64,000 nt of DNA from Dasypus novemcinctus (taxonomy: Eukaryota; Chordata; Mammalia; Cingulata; Dasypodidae): contig NC_080673.1 in assembly GCF_030445035.2 (NCBI RefSeq), forward strand, positions 196,290,216 to 196,354,215. The letters run 5' to 3'. Made by a program: the position numbers and the translations under genes. Under the pieces are notes generated by a model. That model saw only the letters and a program-made list of their open reading frames with translations. It searched no databases and was not told the DNA's origin. Shown here piece by piece: positions 32,887 through 43,940 of this stretch (within the stretch, counting starts at the first letter, position 1; each line of letters begins with the position of its first letter).

Positions 32887-33548
32887 GTGATTATCTTGAA
32901 CTTTATATTTAAAAAATGGATTTTTTATGATATATTAAATTTTACCCATGAATCCTTAGAAATAGATGTGTGCATGAATCAATGTTTATTGCGGAAGATG
33001 GAGAATATGATCTTTATACCAAATTATGTGTTGCTTAAAGTTTCATTTTGTCACTTTTATTGGGAAAAAAAGATTAATAAAAATTTTTATCAATGACTAA
33101 ACAGTGGGTTAAGGTGCCTCCTATATTGTTTTGTATTTACTTATGCAAGTTCTTCCAGAATTACTGTACAATACATATTCTTTTTATAGTTCATACAAAA
33201 TCACAACTATTCATCAAACTTTCATCTTAATTAGTTGCAGTTTATTCCATTTGGCATCTCTGTGTTTGCTTTGATGAAACATTCTTGATTTATTCTCTTT
33301 TTAAAAAGTCTTTTATCTGCTCATCTCTAAAACATTCTCCACTCTAAGGATATTAGTTCTTGATGTTCTTTTATTATTAGTTTAAAAATGTCATTAATTA
33401 TTAAGGAATTTGGATTTTTTCACTATTTCTAGAAAATTCTGTATCATTAGTATAGTTTCAAATGTATTCCTACCTTTGATATCAGGATTACGACATAATG
33501 CTGGGCTTAGTTTATAAATATGTATATGCCATGAAAGAAAAGTCGTTT
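32887..33548. other. Intronic sequence, nothing recognised
   Basis: A+T-rich intron. The 69-codon open frame that reads from the exon through 33096 is exon-plus-intron read-through and not a separate gene. Confidence 0.5.
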
Positions 33549-33835
33549 CTTTTTTTTAAGATTTTTATTTTATTTATTTATTTATCCCCCAGTCCTTTGC
33601 TGCTTGTGCTCACTGTCTGCTCTCTATGTCCATTTGCTGTGCAGTTTTCTTTGTCTGCTTGTCTTTTTTATTGGGTCATCTTACTGTACCAGCTCTCCAG
33701 GACACAGGTCAACAGCTTTCCGTGGGCGTGGGCATGGGCTGTCAGCTCTCTGTGATGTGGACCAGCTTGCCTTCACCCAGAGCCTCTCATATGGTAGATG
33801 GGAGCCCAGTCACTTGACCCACATCTTCTTCCCAG
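33549..33835 (-). mobile_element. DAS-type SINE, minus strand, shorter subfamily
   Basis: The T-run is followed by 'aagatttttattttatttat', then 'gtccatttgctgtgcagtt', 'ctttgtctgcttgtcttttt', 'ggcatgggctgtcagctctc' and the antisense tRNA-like head 'tggtagatgggagcccagtc'. It lacks the GC-rich core of the long DAS type and resembles the copy at 58070-58341, so it belongs to a shorter subfamily. No clear duplication was found. Confidence 0.85.
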
Positions 33836-34839
33836 GATGATGAGTTTTTTACAGCTCTTTTACTTTATTAATAAAGTATGAATTTCTTTTCAAAACCAGA
33901 ACACTTTATAAAAGGGTAATGTTGTTCACTTAAGTTGATAGTAATATTCATTATAAAACAGTACAGTACTAAGGAACCTAAGGGTAAACTTTAAACCAAG
34001 AGTCATAAAATGAAATAGAATTCATCAAGGAATGGTCTTAGGTCCATATTAAATGAATCATAGTTTTCAACTGATTTGTGTAGTTTACATAATTCTTTGT
34101 TTTTTTTCCTCCCTCAAAATATAGTGCATCAGTGCTCTTAGATCAAGAAATAAACATGAACACCAGCAGTCAAGCATTTAAAAATACCGCTATAATAGCT
34201 TACCATTTCAACATGTTTGGTAGAAAGATCAGAGGAAGAGCCCATAGTTTAAAATTATGCTTCAGCAGTCGTTTAGTTAGAAGCAACAATGAATGGCATT
34301 TCCCTTCAATTTCCTCCATTTTCCCTTCTTCCATGCAACTAAAAATGTATAATTATCTTTTCCAACCCTTAAATTTCTATTAATTCTTTTAGAGTTTGTT
34401 CTATGTCTTATTCTCATGATCCCACCTTGTGCATGTGTGCCTTAAAGCAATTAGAGCAAATATCAATTGAAAATTATTATGCTGATATGTATGTTTCCAG
34501 GACTTGATAAAAATATTTGGAACTCTGGAAGTTTGCTACTTTTAATTCTCATCATTCAAAAGACATTTGTTTCAGAACTTACTTTGGCCAGTCACAGTGC
34601 TAAGGTTTTTTTTTTTTTTGTGCCATGTAAATTGTTCCTGGACACATGAAAGTAGTTACTTAGTTTTGGCCTAAGTGAATATAAGAATGAGAAATCACAG
34701 TGATTTGCTTGAGGTGGCTGTTAAAGCATGGCAGAGATCACACAGACCTGGGAGGACCACAGAAATCAAGTAATTCCTAAAAGCTTCTCTTTCTAAAAGG
34801 TTTGCCTCAGATTAATTGGGAGTCCAGATTATTACATAA
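33836..34839. other. Intronic sequence, nothing recognised
   Basis: A+T-rich. A T-run at 34606-34618 may be the tail of a lost minus-strand retroposon, but no body follows. Confidence 0.4.
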
Positions 34840-35105
34840 CAATTTATTGACCATGTATTATATACTCATTATAGTAGTGGACCTAAAGAGTTTAAGATGG
34901 CCCCTGTCTTCAGTGAAGAAATGTCATATATTTTGTGTTAGGTATTGTGTTATCTCATTTAATCCTCATAACAGCTCTGTGGTATAGGTGGCATGACATT
35001 TCATAGACAGGAAAATTGAGCCTGAAGTGAGGAGGTTGAGTTAGTTGCTCATGAGCCCTTGATTAGGTGGTGGTGGAGCCAGGGTTTGAACCCAGGTCCA
35101 ATTGG
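34840..35105 (+). repeat. MIR SINE
   Basis: 'tctcatttaatcctcataac', 'agctctgtggtataggtggc', 'ggaaaattgagcctgaagtg' and 'ggagccagggtttgaaccc' are MIR landmarks in order, sense orientation. Confidence 0.85.
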
Positions 35106-35347
35106 GTTTAGTGATCTAATTCTGCTATACTGAGGAAAGGTTTACTGGGCTGTCTGGAGTGGGGGAAAAAGAGAATGGTTGAGAAAGAAGCTGATGTGAG
35201 CAGTATACCTGTGTAGGATCAAATAAGTTAGATTTTATAAACAGAAGAGAAATTTGGTTAAAATAATCATTGTTGTCAGTGTAAAGAGAGGTTGAGAACA
35301 GATTCTGAGTTTTGTGAATGCCAAGTTGATGAATTTTATCTAACATA
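35106..35347. other. Short unrecognised segment
   Basis: No assignable feature between the MIR and the next retroposon. Contains 'gtggtggtg' from the MIR edge and unassigned A+G-rich text. Confidence 0.4.
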
Positions 35348-35364
35348 AACAGGAAATCATTTTT

Positions 35365-36421
35365 TTTTTATTAATTTTTTTATTTTTTATTGACTTTGTA
35401 ATAATATTACATTAAAAATATATATGTGAGGTCCCATTCAACCCCACCCCCCCTCTCCCCCCCCCCAACAACACTCGTTCCCATCATCATGACACATCCA
35501 TTGGATTTGGTAAGTACATCTTTGGGCACCTCTGCACCTCATATACATTGGTTCACATCATGGCCCATACTCTCCTCTATTCCATCATGTAGGCCCTGTG
35601 AGGATTTACAATGTCCGGTGATTACCTCTGAAGCACCATCCAGGGCAGCTCCATGTCCCGAAGACGCCTCCACCTCTCATCTCTTCCTGCCTTTCCCCAT
35701 ACCCTTTGTCCATTATGTCCACTTTTCCCAATCCAATGCCACCTCTTCTATGTGGACACTGGATTGGTTGTGTCCATTGCACCTCTATGTCAAGAGGAGG
35801 CTCAGATTCCACCTGGATGCTGGATGCAATCCTCCCATTTTCAGTTGTAATCACTCTAGGCTCCATGGTGTGGTGGTTGTCCTTCTTCACCTCCATCTTA
35901 GCTGAGTGTGGTAAGTCCAATGTCCAATAAATCAGATTGTAGGTGCTGGAGTCTGTTGAGGCTCAGGATCTGGCTATCACATTGTCAGTCCAGAGATTCA
36001 AATCCCCTAAATATATCTTAAACCCCAACATTAACTGCACCTCCAGCACATTAGCATGAAAGTCTTATGAAGGGAGATCCCATCTGAGTCCAGATTCATC
36101 ACACATAAACACCATTTCCAAAGAGGGGCCATCTGCCCTGGTAGTTAACCCCATCGGCCATGACCATAACTCCCATGGGTCTCTTTAGCCCTCAAAGGAA
36201 CCAATATCTGGGGGTTGTATCTGCTTTATCTGTCTCTCTGACTCTGCTCAGTTGTGCATGAGGGCAAACCTTCTGCCAGCCTCCAGACTCTTTTTTAGAA
36301 ACTCGTAGCCATATAAACTCATTTCTCCTTTCCATTTCCCCCTTACTTTAGGTCAAACAGCATTTTAAAGTCATGGTATTTTATGTAGACATGGATATTC
36401 TGCTGATCCGCATTGAACCTT
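35365..36421 (-). mobile_element. Retroposon family A, longest copy, minus strand
   Basis: A perfect 17-bp direct repeat, aacaggaaatcattttt, lies at 35348-35364 and 36422-36438. The 1057-bp insert has the tail at left, then a C-rich zone, 'tggattggttgtgtccattg', 'caatcctcccattttcagtt', 'cagtccagagattcaaatcc' and at its 5' limit 'gacatggatattctgctgat'. On the minus strand a frame stays open over 35606-35920 and corresponds to the one at 25218-25487. The downstream frame open in the two shorter A copies is broken here by a TAA where the 25-kb copy has CAA. With its clear duplication this is a good reference copy for the family. Confidence 0.85.
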
Positions 36422-36438
36422 AACAGGAAATCATTTTT

Positions 36439-37635
36439 AAGCAGGGGAATAAATGAAGGCAATTTCTGGGACTGGGATTTTCCTTGTGTGACTGGATGGG
36501 AAGGAGATGGAGGCAAGGAGACTAGGTTACTGCTATCTTGTGATAAGGACCAGAATCAGGGTGAAAATGAAAGGATGGATATGAGACTTTCAAAGAAGAA
36601 TCACAGGGGCTTGTGGGATGATTGAATAAGAGAGAGAAGAAGTCCAAGATAATCCTGAGGTTCCTTGCCTAGAGGAAGGGAGAAAGGGGAACCTCAGTGA
36701 ATGGTGGGTTCTCTGGAGTAATCCCTGAACCTGAGCACCAACAGCACAGCTCAGCGGAGGTAGAGTTCTTTCTCAGAGTAGCCTGCCTGTGGAAAACCAG
36801 CATACTTTCTCTCTAGAGGGACAAAATTTCAGGGAGGCTTTATTAATATTCTTAGCTCCCTTTCAATTGAAAGCAACAAATTTATTCATTTGACTTTAGA
36901 GATGGACTTAACACCCAAGCATGCTTTAGCTAAAGAGCTTTTAGATAACTACTGGGTTAACTACACAGCTCTCTCTACCCTGCATATTCCACTTTATTAG
37001 TACACCCATCTCACTTATTATGCTCAGAGATTTAATTCTACCTTCAGTTTGTTGGTGGAGTTTACATTTATCTCAGTCATTTGAAGATGGATCCAGGTAA
37101 CCAGGGCCCAGATTTATTATTTTGTCAGAATTCTTTGTGACAGGAAGCCTCAATATTCTTTCCTGAACCTGATGAATTTGGTGCCCTTGCCAATTATTAA
37201 TTTAACAGTTGATACTTTTCCATGGGAAAATTTTTGAAAATTCATTTAAAGGACAAGAAAGTTCAGATAATATGTATACTGCCTGTTCTCTCTCTCTCTC
37301 TCTCTCTCTTTCTCTGTGTTTAATACATTTTGAAAGATTCCTGAGGGGTTTGGAGGTAATGTTTGTAAATACTTTGTATCATTTTATAAAGGAGTTAAAT
37401 GGCAGGCTCACTTGTCATATGGAAATTGATGCCAAAGTAATTTAATTTTTGACATGAATAATTATATGATTTTGGTCTTGGTTCTATTAACTGATTAATT
37501 AAAGAGAATCTGCTATTTTAGTTTTAACAAAAATTCCTGCTATTTGGGTGTCATATAAGATGAGTTAGCAACAACTTTTGCAAGCTTTGCAAGGAAGAGG
37601 AAGGGAAGGGGGGGAGAGGAAAGAAAGTGAATGCA
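36439..37635. other. Intronic sequence with a (TC)n tract
   Basis: Nothing recognised apart from the (TC)n run. Open frames such as 36413-36625 cross the retroposon boundary and are chance. Confidence 0.45.
37286..37315. repeat. (TC)n microsatellite
   Basis: About a dozen uninterrupted TC dinucleotides followed by 'tttctctgtg'. Confidence 0.9.
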
Positions 37636-37639
37636 GTTT

Positions 37640-37790
37640 ACTAATATAGTAAACATTTGTTGAGGGTCTACTTTATGCCAGGGATCACAGTAGAATCTGG
37701 GGATATAGAGAATAAGATTAAGTTCTTGTCCTCAAGGAGCTCGCAGAATAACTAGGGCAGACATATTTAAGCAGTTTTTACAGTATCCCA
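37640..37790 (+). repeat. L2-type 3' fragment
   Basis: 'catttgttgagggtctactt', 'tatgccagggatcacagtag' and 'cctcaaggagctcgcagaat' follow the common L2 sequence (tttattgagtgcctactatgtgccaggcac .. ccctcaaggagctcaca). Confidence 0.6.
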
Positions 37791-38090
37791 ATTTAATTAA
37801 GAGTTTCATTTGCATCATTTATCTAGTCTCCCTCTTTCTCCCAGCTATTTCCCTCTAAAACAGTATAAAATATGGGGCTAGTTTTTAAGTATTCTGATTT
37901 CCCAGATTGTGCAGATTTTTTTTTGTTTGTTTGTAAGGTAGTCAAACCTTTAAGGGGAAAATAAATTTAAACTGCTATGGTCAGTCCAGCATTCAATCCT
38001 TTAATAAGGCATTGGATAATCTAGGAAGAAAATGCAGTCCTCTGTCTTGTTTCTTTAAGTCTGAATCATAGCAAAGATGTTTTGCCATAT
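37791..38090. other. Unrecognised intronic sequence
   Basis: A (TTTG)-like run at 37921-37935 only. No gene or repeat is assigned. Confidence 0.4.
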
Positions 38091-38534
38091 GTATCAGTCA
38101 GCCAAAGGGGTGCTGATTCAAAATACCTTCTGTTGGCATTTATAAGGGGTATTTATTTGGGGTAGACGCTTACTGTCACAAGACCATAAAACATAAGTTT
38201 CTTCCCCCGCTGAAGTCTGTTGCCATGTGCTGGAGCAAGGTGGCTGCTGGCCTCTGCAAGGGTTCAGCCTTCCTGTTCCTCTTAAGGCTCTGTGGTCCCA
38301 GCTTCTTCCAGTCTCAGCTACACGCTGGCATAGGGCTTTGTCTTTCTCCCTGGGGTTTGATTCTTTCCAGGCTCAGCTGCTCTGGTCTCTCCACAAGGTC
38401 AACTGTAGACTATCAGGTACTCTCTCTTCCGGGGTGGAGCTGTCTCTATTCCTCTGCATTCTTCTCCTGAGTATTTATTTCCCGAGGCTCCAAAATAAAA
38501 AACTCCAACGCTCTCCTCTTTCATGTTGTTTTCT

Positions 38535-39779
38535 TTTTTTTTCCTCCTATTCTTTTATCTTTTTTTCCACTTTTTTTATTAAAGTTAATAGATCACAAAG
38601 AATGTCACATTAAAAAACATAAAGAAACATAAAAAACATAAGAGGTTCCCATATACCCCACTCCCCACCCCCCACCTCACCATTTTTGTAAATTGTATTT
38701 TTTTGAAGATATATAAATCACACAAAAAATGTTACATTAAAAAATATGAGAGGTTCCCATATACTCCCTACCCCCTTACCCCACTCCTCCCACACCAACA
38801 ACCTCCTCCATCATTGTGGCACACTCATCATCACACTTGGTGAACACCTTTTGGAATACCGCTGCACCACATAGATAACAGTTTACCCTGTAGTTCACAC
38901 TCTCCTCCAGTACATTCAGTGGGTTATGGCAGAATATATAAAGTCTAGCATCTGACCCTGCAATATCATTTAGGACAACTCAAAGTCCCAAAAATGCCCC
39001 TGCATCACATCTCCTCTTCCCTCTCCCTGCCCCCAGCAACTACTGTGGCCACTTTCTCCACCTCAGTGCTACACTTTCTTCCATTACTAGTCACAATTGC
39101 TCTATAGTAGAATACCAGTAAGTCCACTCTAGTCCACATTTTATTCCTCCATTCTGTGGACTCTGGGATGGTGATGTCCTCTCCACCTCTAGATCAAGAG
39201 GGGCTTAGATTCCACATGGATGATGGATGCAATTCCTCTGCTTGCAGGTGTTGACACACTTTTTTTTTTTAAGATTTATTTTTATTTATTTATTTCTCTC
39301 CCCTTCCCCCCCCCCCCCGCCCTGGTTGTCTGTTCTCTGTGTCTATTTGCTGCGTGTTCTTCTTTGTCTGCTTCTGTTGTTGTCAGCGGCATGGGAATCT
39401 GTTTCTTTTTGTTGTGTCATCTTGTGTCAGTTCTCTGTGTGGGTGACACCATTCTTAGGCAGGCTGCACTTTCTTTTGTGCTGGGCGGCTCTCCTTACGG
39501 GGCGCACTCCTTGCGTGTGGGGCTCCCTTACGCGGGGGACACCCCTACGTGAGGGACAACCTTAAGTGGCAGGGCACTCCTTGCGTGCATTGGCACTACA
39601 TGTGGGCCAGCTCCACATAGGTCAAGGAGGCCCGGGGTTTGAACCACGGACCACCCATGTGGTAGACAGACGCCCTAACCACTGGGCCAAGTCTGCTTCC
39701 CTGGTGGCACTCTTGATTCCCTGGTGTGGTGGTTGACCATCTTCACCTCCCTGTTAGCTGACCTGGGTAAGACCTACTC
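38535..39779 (-). mobile_element. Retroposon family B with duplicated 3' tail, minus strand
   Basis: A 13-bp direct repeat with one mismatch (catgttgttttct at 38522-38534, catattgttttct at 39780-39792) bounds the insertion. The 3' end is present twice in tandem: one unit near 38583-38680 with 'gatcacaaagaatgtcacat' and 'aagaggttcccatatacccc', and a second near 38706-38790 with 'atatataaatcacacaaaaa' and 'agaggttcccatatactccc'. The copy at 55190 has the same arrangement. The body shows usual family B text ('caatatcatttaggacaact', 'ttccacatggatgatggatg'). A DAS SINE is nested at 39260-39701. Confidence 0.8.
39260..39701 (-). mobile_element. DAS-SINE, minus strand, nested in family B
   Basis: T-run, 'aagatttatttttatttatt', a C-rich spacer (39307-39318), 'ggttgtctgttctctgtgtc', the GC-rich core 'ggcggctctccttacggggc', and the antisense tRNA-like head with B-box 'gggtttgaaccacgg' and 'ccctaaccactgggcc'. 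Full-length. The host sequence resumes with 'ggcactcttgattccctgg', as in other family B copies. The flanking duplication is imperfect. It is the youngest layer of a three-element nest. Confidence 0.9.
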
Positions 39780-40570
39780 CATATTGTTTTCTCTGTGAGT
39801 GGGCAGGGACTCAATGTCCTATTAATGTGACCAAATCAAAGCCCTAATTTTTATTTAATCAGGTAAAAGTGAAACCTCTAAACTTAATAGCAATCTAATA
39901 CTCCCAGAGGAACAGATCAGTTTACAAACACAATCCAGTGTCTATTTTTTGAATTCATAAACAATACCAAACTGCTACACCATATATCCTTGATGTTAAG
40001 AGTTCTTAATTTATTTTTAAGCCTTGAAATTTTCATTTACCTGTTAATAACCTATAAATTTCAGTTTGGTTTGAACTAGATAAGCAAGAAGTTTCTTAAG
40101 AACAAAAGTTCTCTCAAGCCTGAGACAATAAACTTATTAAAAAATATATCCCTTGTTGTTCCTTCAGAATATTTTTCATTCTGTATATGAAAGTGCCTAG
40201 CATAGGACCTACCATGTAGTAGGCATGTGCAAGATTTTAGTTGGGTCTTAATTAGCACATAATTGTACAACACATTTAACCCCTGATCCTTGGGGTCCTC
40301 TTAGCCTTATCTGAATATGGACCTTCCTTAAGGAACTCTTGAGGAACTTAGTTGTCCTTTTCTAGATGATAATCTTTTTATAATTTTTTCTAATATGTTT
40401 ACAAAGACTGCCCTGGGAGTCCTTTATTACTTCAAATACCAGTTGTCTTCCTTGCTGAACATATCTACTCACTTTTTATATACTACTCTAACCCTTATGT
40501 ATTGAACATTGCTTAATGGATTTCCATATCATATCCCATTTTGTCTTTTTCCTACTCATCACTTAAATTT

Positions 40571-40700
40571 GTTTTTCATAATTTCAAAACTAGATGGTAC
40601 TTTAGAAATCATAATAAACCTTTTATAGATTAAGAGATTGTGAAAATCAAGGAAGTGAAATAACTTGCCCAAAGTTATGAATATTACTGTCTCACTTTTA
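40571..40700 (+). repeat. MIR-like fragment
   Basis: 'tagattaagagattgtgaaa' and 'gtgaaataacttgcccaaag' resemble the MIR core (gaggaaactgaggc .. gtgacttgcccaaggt). Short and diverged. Confidence 0.5.
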
Positions 40701-42589
40701 AGAAAGAAGGAAAGTAGCTTTTTAAGGTCCTTATATGTGCTGTGTCCATGCTTTAAATGGTAATCGATAATCTTGAAGTACTTTGAATGTATACCAATCA
40801 TAATATTCTTTAATAGTTTACATACCTGTTTACCTTGCTAGAATCATATGCATCACAAAAACAGTTCATACATTATTTATATAAATGTCTCCCATACCTA
40901 GAATAATATTTGCTTTGAATGAATGATAGTTACGAGTGTTATAGCCTTCAAAGTGTGTTTATCCATATACTGGGCATGACAAACTATGGATTTTGCAGGG
41001 GTAAATATGTTACTAGTATCTGGATTAAGGCACAATTGGCCCAAGTTATCTTTAGTGTCTTGCCAAGAGTCTATCCATACTCTTATACCTCTTTACCCAA
41101 ACTCTCGGTTGCTTGCTTACCCTCTGCATACCTTCCATTTCCAGTACCCACTTCCATTTCCAGTACCCACTTATAAATGCTCTTTGACAAATAAGGGTTA
41201 AGTCAGTGTTCAACCACTCCTTTCCTCTTAGGGCCACTACTTTATTTTCACTCCATTGACTAATAGAGAATAATTGCATGTGCTTTTTGGCTCCAAAAAT
41301 AAAAGTTGGTATTTTGTAGGTAACATTTTCTCTGAAAACATCAATAAATTTGCTCATAAACAAGCCAACTACTGTGAAACCACCTACCATGAAGTTTATG
41401 GCACGGAAATTTTGCTTCTTTGCTTATAGAAAGTAAAGTGTGGAATTTGCAGAGCCTCGGTTATAGCTTCCAGTTCAGGAACATTGTACAAAGCATTATG
41501 TCCAACAGTCAGGATTCCCAAGAAAGATGTTGCATTGTTAGTTCTTTACTAATTTCAGAAAATTAATGATGAAAATCCCAGCCATTTATGTTAATCAGTT
41601 CTTTGGTCAAAATGTCTTATCTCCAGGCCAGTAACCTGGTTGTGTTTATAGTATAGGGTTTAAACCAACATTTGGGGGGATTAATGAGTTGCTTACTGAT
41701 TATGAAAATCCCTTCTCTTTATTGTAACCTGTAGTTTGGCATGAAACAATTAGGTTTGGGAGGTCAGATAATAGTGTTCTATGTTTCACTGACATACTCC
41801 CCTCATACCTCATTTGACTGTTGATAATGCTTCTGTTGATAGCATCAGGCTGAGTGCCTAGTAAATCATGAGTCTTGTCCAAAAGTTAATACTGCTTGCT
41901 AGAGAACATAAGCAGAGCCCATCCAAGGGTAAGACATTCCTATACTTTAGTGTCCTGTTCATTTACTATCAAATGTTGATTGAGTCTTTGTTTAAAGATG
42001 TCAACATAAACAGCAGCCTGTTTTGCTAAATGTGTTAAATAAATTAATGGATGCCATTTAGAAGGGTTTTCTGAAATAAGATATTTGAAATCATATGGAA
42101 AGGTGAGGATTGTATCAAGTCTAAAAAATGTGGGAGCATGTTATCTCTATCAAACATTTGTCATATGTGGTATCTTCATCTATGGGTCATAGCAATAAAA
42201 CATAACAAAGTAGTTTTGATTCTTTAGCAAAAATTTTCTTAGATATTTGAAAGCAAAAGCTGTTGTACTTGAATTTTGTATTTAATGATTTATTTAAAAT
42301 TTACAGACAAATGCATTTTGACCTTGTTTATTTCTGTATGGAATTTGGAAGTGTGGAGGTTAAGGTTGAGAGGGATGGGGGAATGTGCATCAAAAGAAAG
42401 TTTTTGACAAGTATTAAATATTATTAAATTAAAAAATTATAAATGGCTTATGACTTTTTCTGATTTCTGCATCTCCCCACCTCAAAAAATAATAATTACT
42501 CCTTCCTCTGCCTTCCCATAGCATAAGTCCTCCAGTAAAGCACTTACCTTGTATGACAGTTACATGTCTTGTGCATGCATTTCTCTCCC

Positions 42590-42710
42590 CTTTAGGTCCA
42601 GACTAACTTGAGAGTAAATCCTGTGTGATTCATACATGCATCCCCAGTGTAGAGTGACGGGCACATTGTAGATCCGTAGTAATGTTTGTTGAAGGAAATG
42701 AAATTAATAC
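42590..42710 (-). repeat. L2 3' end fragment, minus strand
   Basis: 'catgcatccccagtgtagag', 'gggcacattgtagatccgta' and 'aatgtttgttgaaggaaatg' follow the antisense L2 3' layout (atccccagcacctagcacagtg .. aataaatgtttgttgaatgaa). Confidence 0.5.
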
Positions 42711-43070
42711 TTTCATTGCACTCTAGTGTAGAAAAGTCCCATATTTCTTCATAGTCCTCTGAAATATTATGAATTACATATGTTATTTATATTGTGGTAT
42801 CAAAAGTAGAACTCAATTTATCTGAGAGGTTCAGTGTATATATTTATTTCAGCAGTTGAATAGGATTGTAAAAAATAATATTTCTTGGGTCTTTGCTCCT
42901 TTTCTTCTGTATGCAAACATTGTTTCCTTTTATTTTTGTAATGTTTAAATTTAGGTGTTAATTTTCTTTTCCTACTGTGGTGTTTCCTTCTGTTTTCAGT
43001 TATTGAACATATTTTCCATTTTGTCTTTTTTTAAATTCTTCATCTTGTTTATGTTATTCGGAATTGACAG

Positions 43071-43165
43071 CATATTGTCAGGGCAGAAATAGTGAAGTAT
43101 CCGGAAGAAGATTATCGACATACCAGCTCTGCTCAGAGTAGAATCTGTTCAGTACAGTAGTGCAG
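43071..43165 (+). CDS. RAB28: RAB28 alternative C-terminal exon (CSVQ end)
   Basis: This 95-bp exon has an acceptor 'gaattgacag' before 43071 and a donor 'gtatta' at 43166. In phase 0 it encodes 29 residues and a TAG stop at 43158-43160. The tail begins HIVRAEIVKYPEE and ends SRICSVQ, matching the known alternative C terminus of human RAB28 produced by including an extra exon. The final Cys-Ser-Val-Gln is a CaaX box of the farnesyl type. RAB28 differs from most Rabs, which carry two cysteines and are geranylgeranylated. The stop lies five bases before the donor, so splicing on to exon 44952 would not expose the message to nonsense-mediated decay. From memory, the middle (about EDYRHTSSA) differs more from human than any other exon here. 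Confidence 0.93.
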
Positions 43166-43932
43166 GTATTAATAGATATGTTTTTGCAATTTGGGTGGGG
43201 GGAGGGAGGAACTAGTAAATGTTATCTTGTTCTTTATTCCTTATGAACAGAAAAACCCAGGTGATTATTGTACATACTTGGGAGTTAATATTGCACAAAT
43301 ATTGTTTTAGAACTTTGAAAAACCAATTCTTGGCCAGGAGACTTAAGAGCTAAGAAATTAAGGAACAAGTTAAAATAGCATTTTAGTTACTTTCAAATGT
43401 ATTTATCTTTATGGCTGTGTTTATTACACCTGCTGTGAAGTAGAGAATTGAGGCAGTTATTTCATTATTTATTCCTTACTGTTTTTCCTGAATAGCCTGG
43501 TAATTGAAAGAATATTTTAAAAATTGTCCTTGAACTGTCTTCTTTGTCTGATTGTGTATGCAGACTTAGTAAGAGTTAAAAACAATGACTTATTTTATTT
43601 TAAATTATTAGTTTGAGATGAATATTAGGGCATAATATTAAGGCTAAATTAACCTTAAAGTTATTCCTTGAAGTGTGGATTAGAGGAAAAGGGAAAAACT
43701 TAAAAGGTCTTTGGGTTAAATTATATTAAAAACATGAATAGTAGGTATTTTAAAAATTTCTTGTTATACCATGTTTTGTTAGAGTTGTTATTCATAGCTC
43801 AATAGTCAGCTATTCCAGAGTAGGTTATGTATGTGGGAGGAAAATTGAGTTGCTCAACACATTTCTGCTTTATATGTAAGTCCTCTTTAATACTTATACC
43901 TCTTCTCACTAACTTATAAACTGCTGTGAATG
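43166..43932. other. Intronic sequence, nothing recognised
   Basis: A+T-rich sequence between the alternative exon and the hAT element; no feature assigned. Confidence 0.45.
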
Positions 43933-43940
43933 TTCTATAC

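Larger units (their letters stand above)
38091..39990. repeat. LTR-like host repeat split by a nested retroposon and SINE
   Basis: The left half (38091-38521: 'tatcagtcagccaaaggggt', 'gtatttatttggggtagacg', 'catgtgctggagcaaggtgg') and the right half (39793-39990: 'gtgggcagggactcaatgtc', 'ttacaaacacaatccagtgt', 'ataccaaactgctacacca') read as one repeat, with typical old-LTR character and an 'aaataaaa' motif at 38493. The family B insertion of 38535-39779 sits inside it. I do not name the family, and terminal TG...CA plus duplication were not verified. Confidence 0.55.
39991..43070. other. Intron before the alternative RAB28 exon; mostly unrecognised
   Basis: Holds a MIR-like fragment at 40571-40700 and an L2-like piece at 42590-42710 (listed separately), and a 19-bp tandem repeat (ttccatttccagtacccac, 41128-41166). 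The segment 41050-42300 has two degenerate minus-strand open frames (41052-41390, 41700-41882) without recognisable similarity; it may be an old repeat or retroviral relic. Confidence 0.4.

Noticed and set aside
32887..33096. Open frame directly after a RAB28 exon as an alternative retained-intron C terminus
   Set aside because: The 69-codon frame starting at 32887 is not in the exon's reading phase continuation with any known isoform, and the donor is followed by ordinary A+T-rich intron.
35426..35905. 159-codon + strand open frame
   Set aside because: It lies entirely in a family A retroposon read on the wrong strand; similar frames appear in other copies because the repeat is the same.
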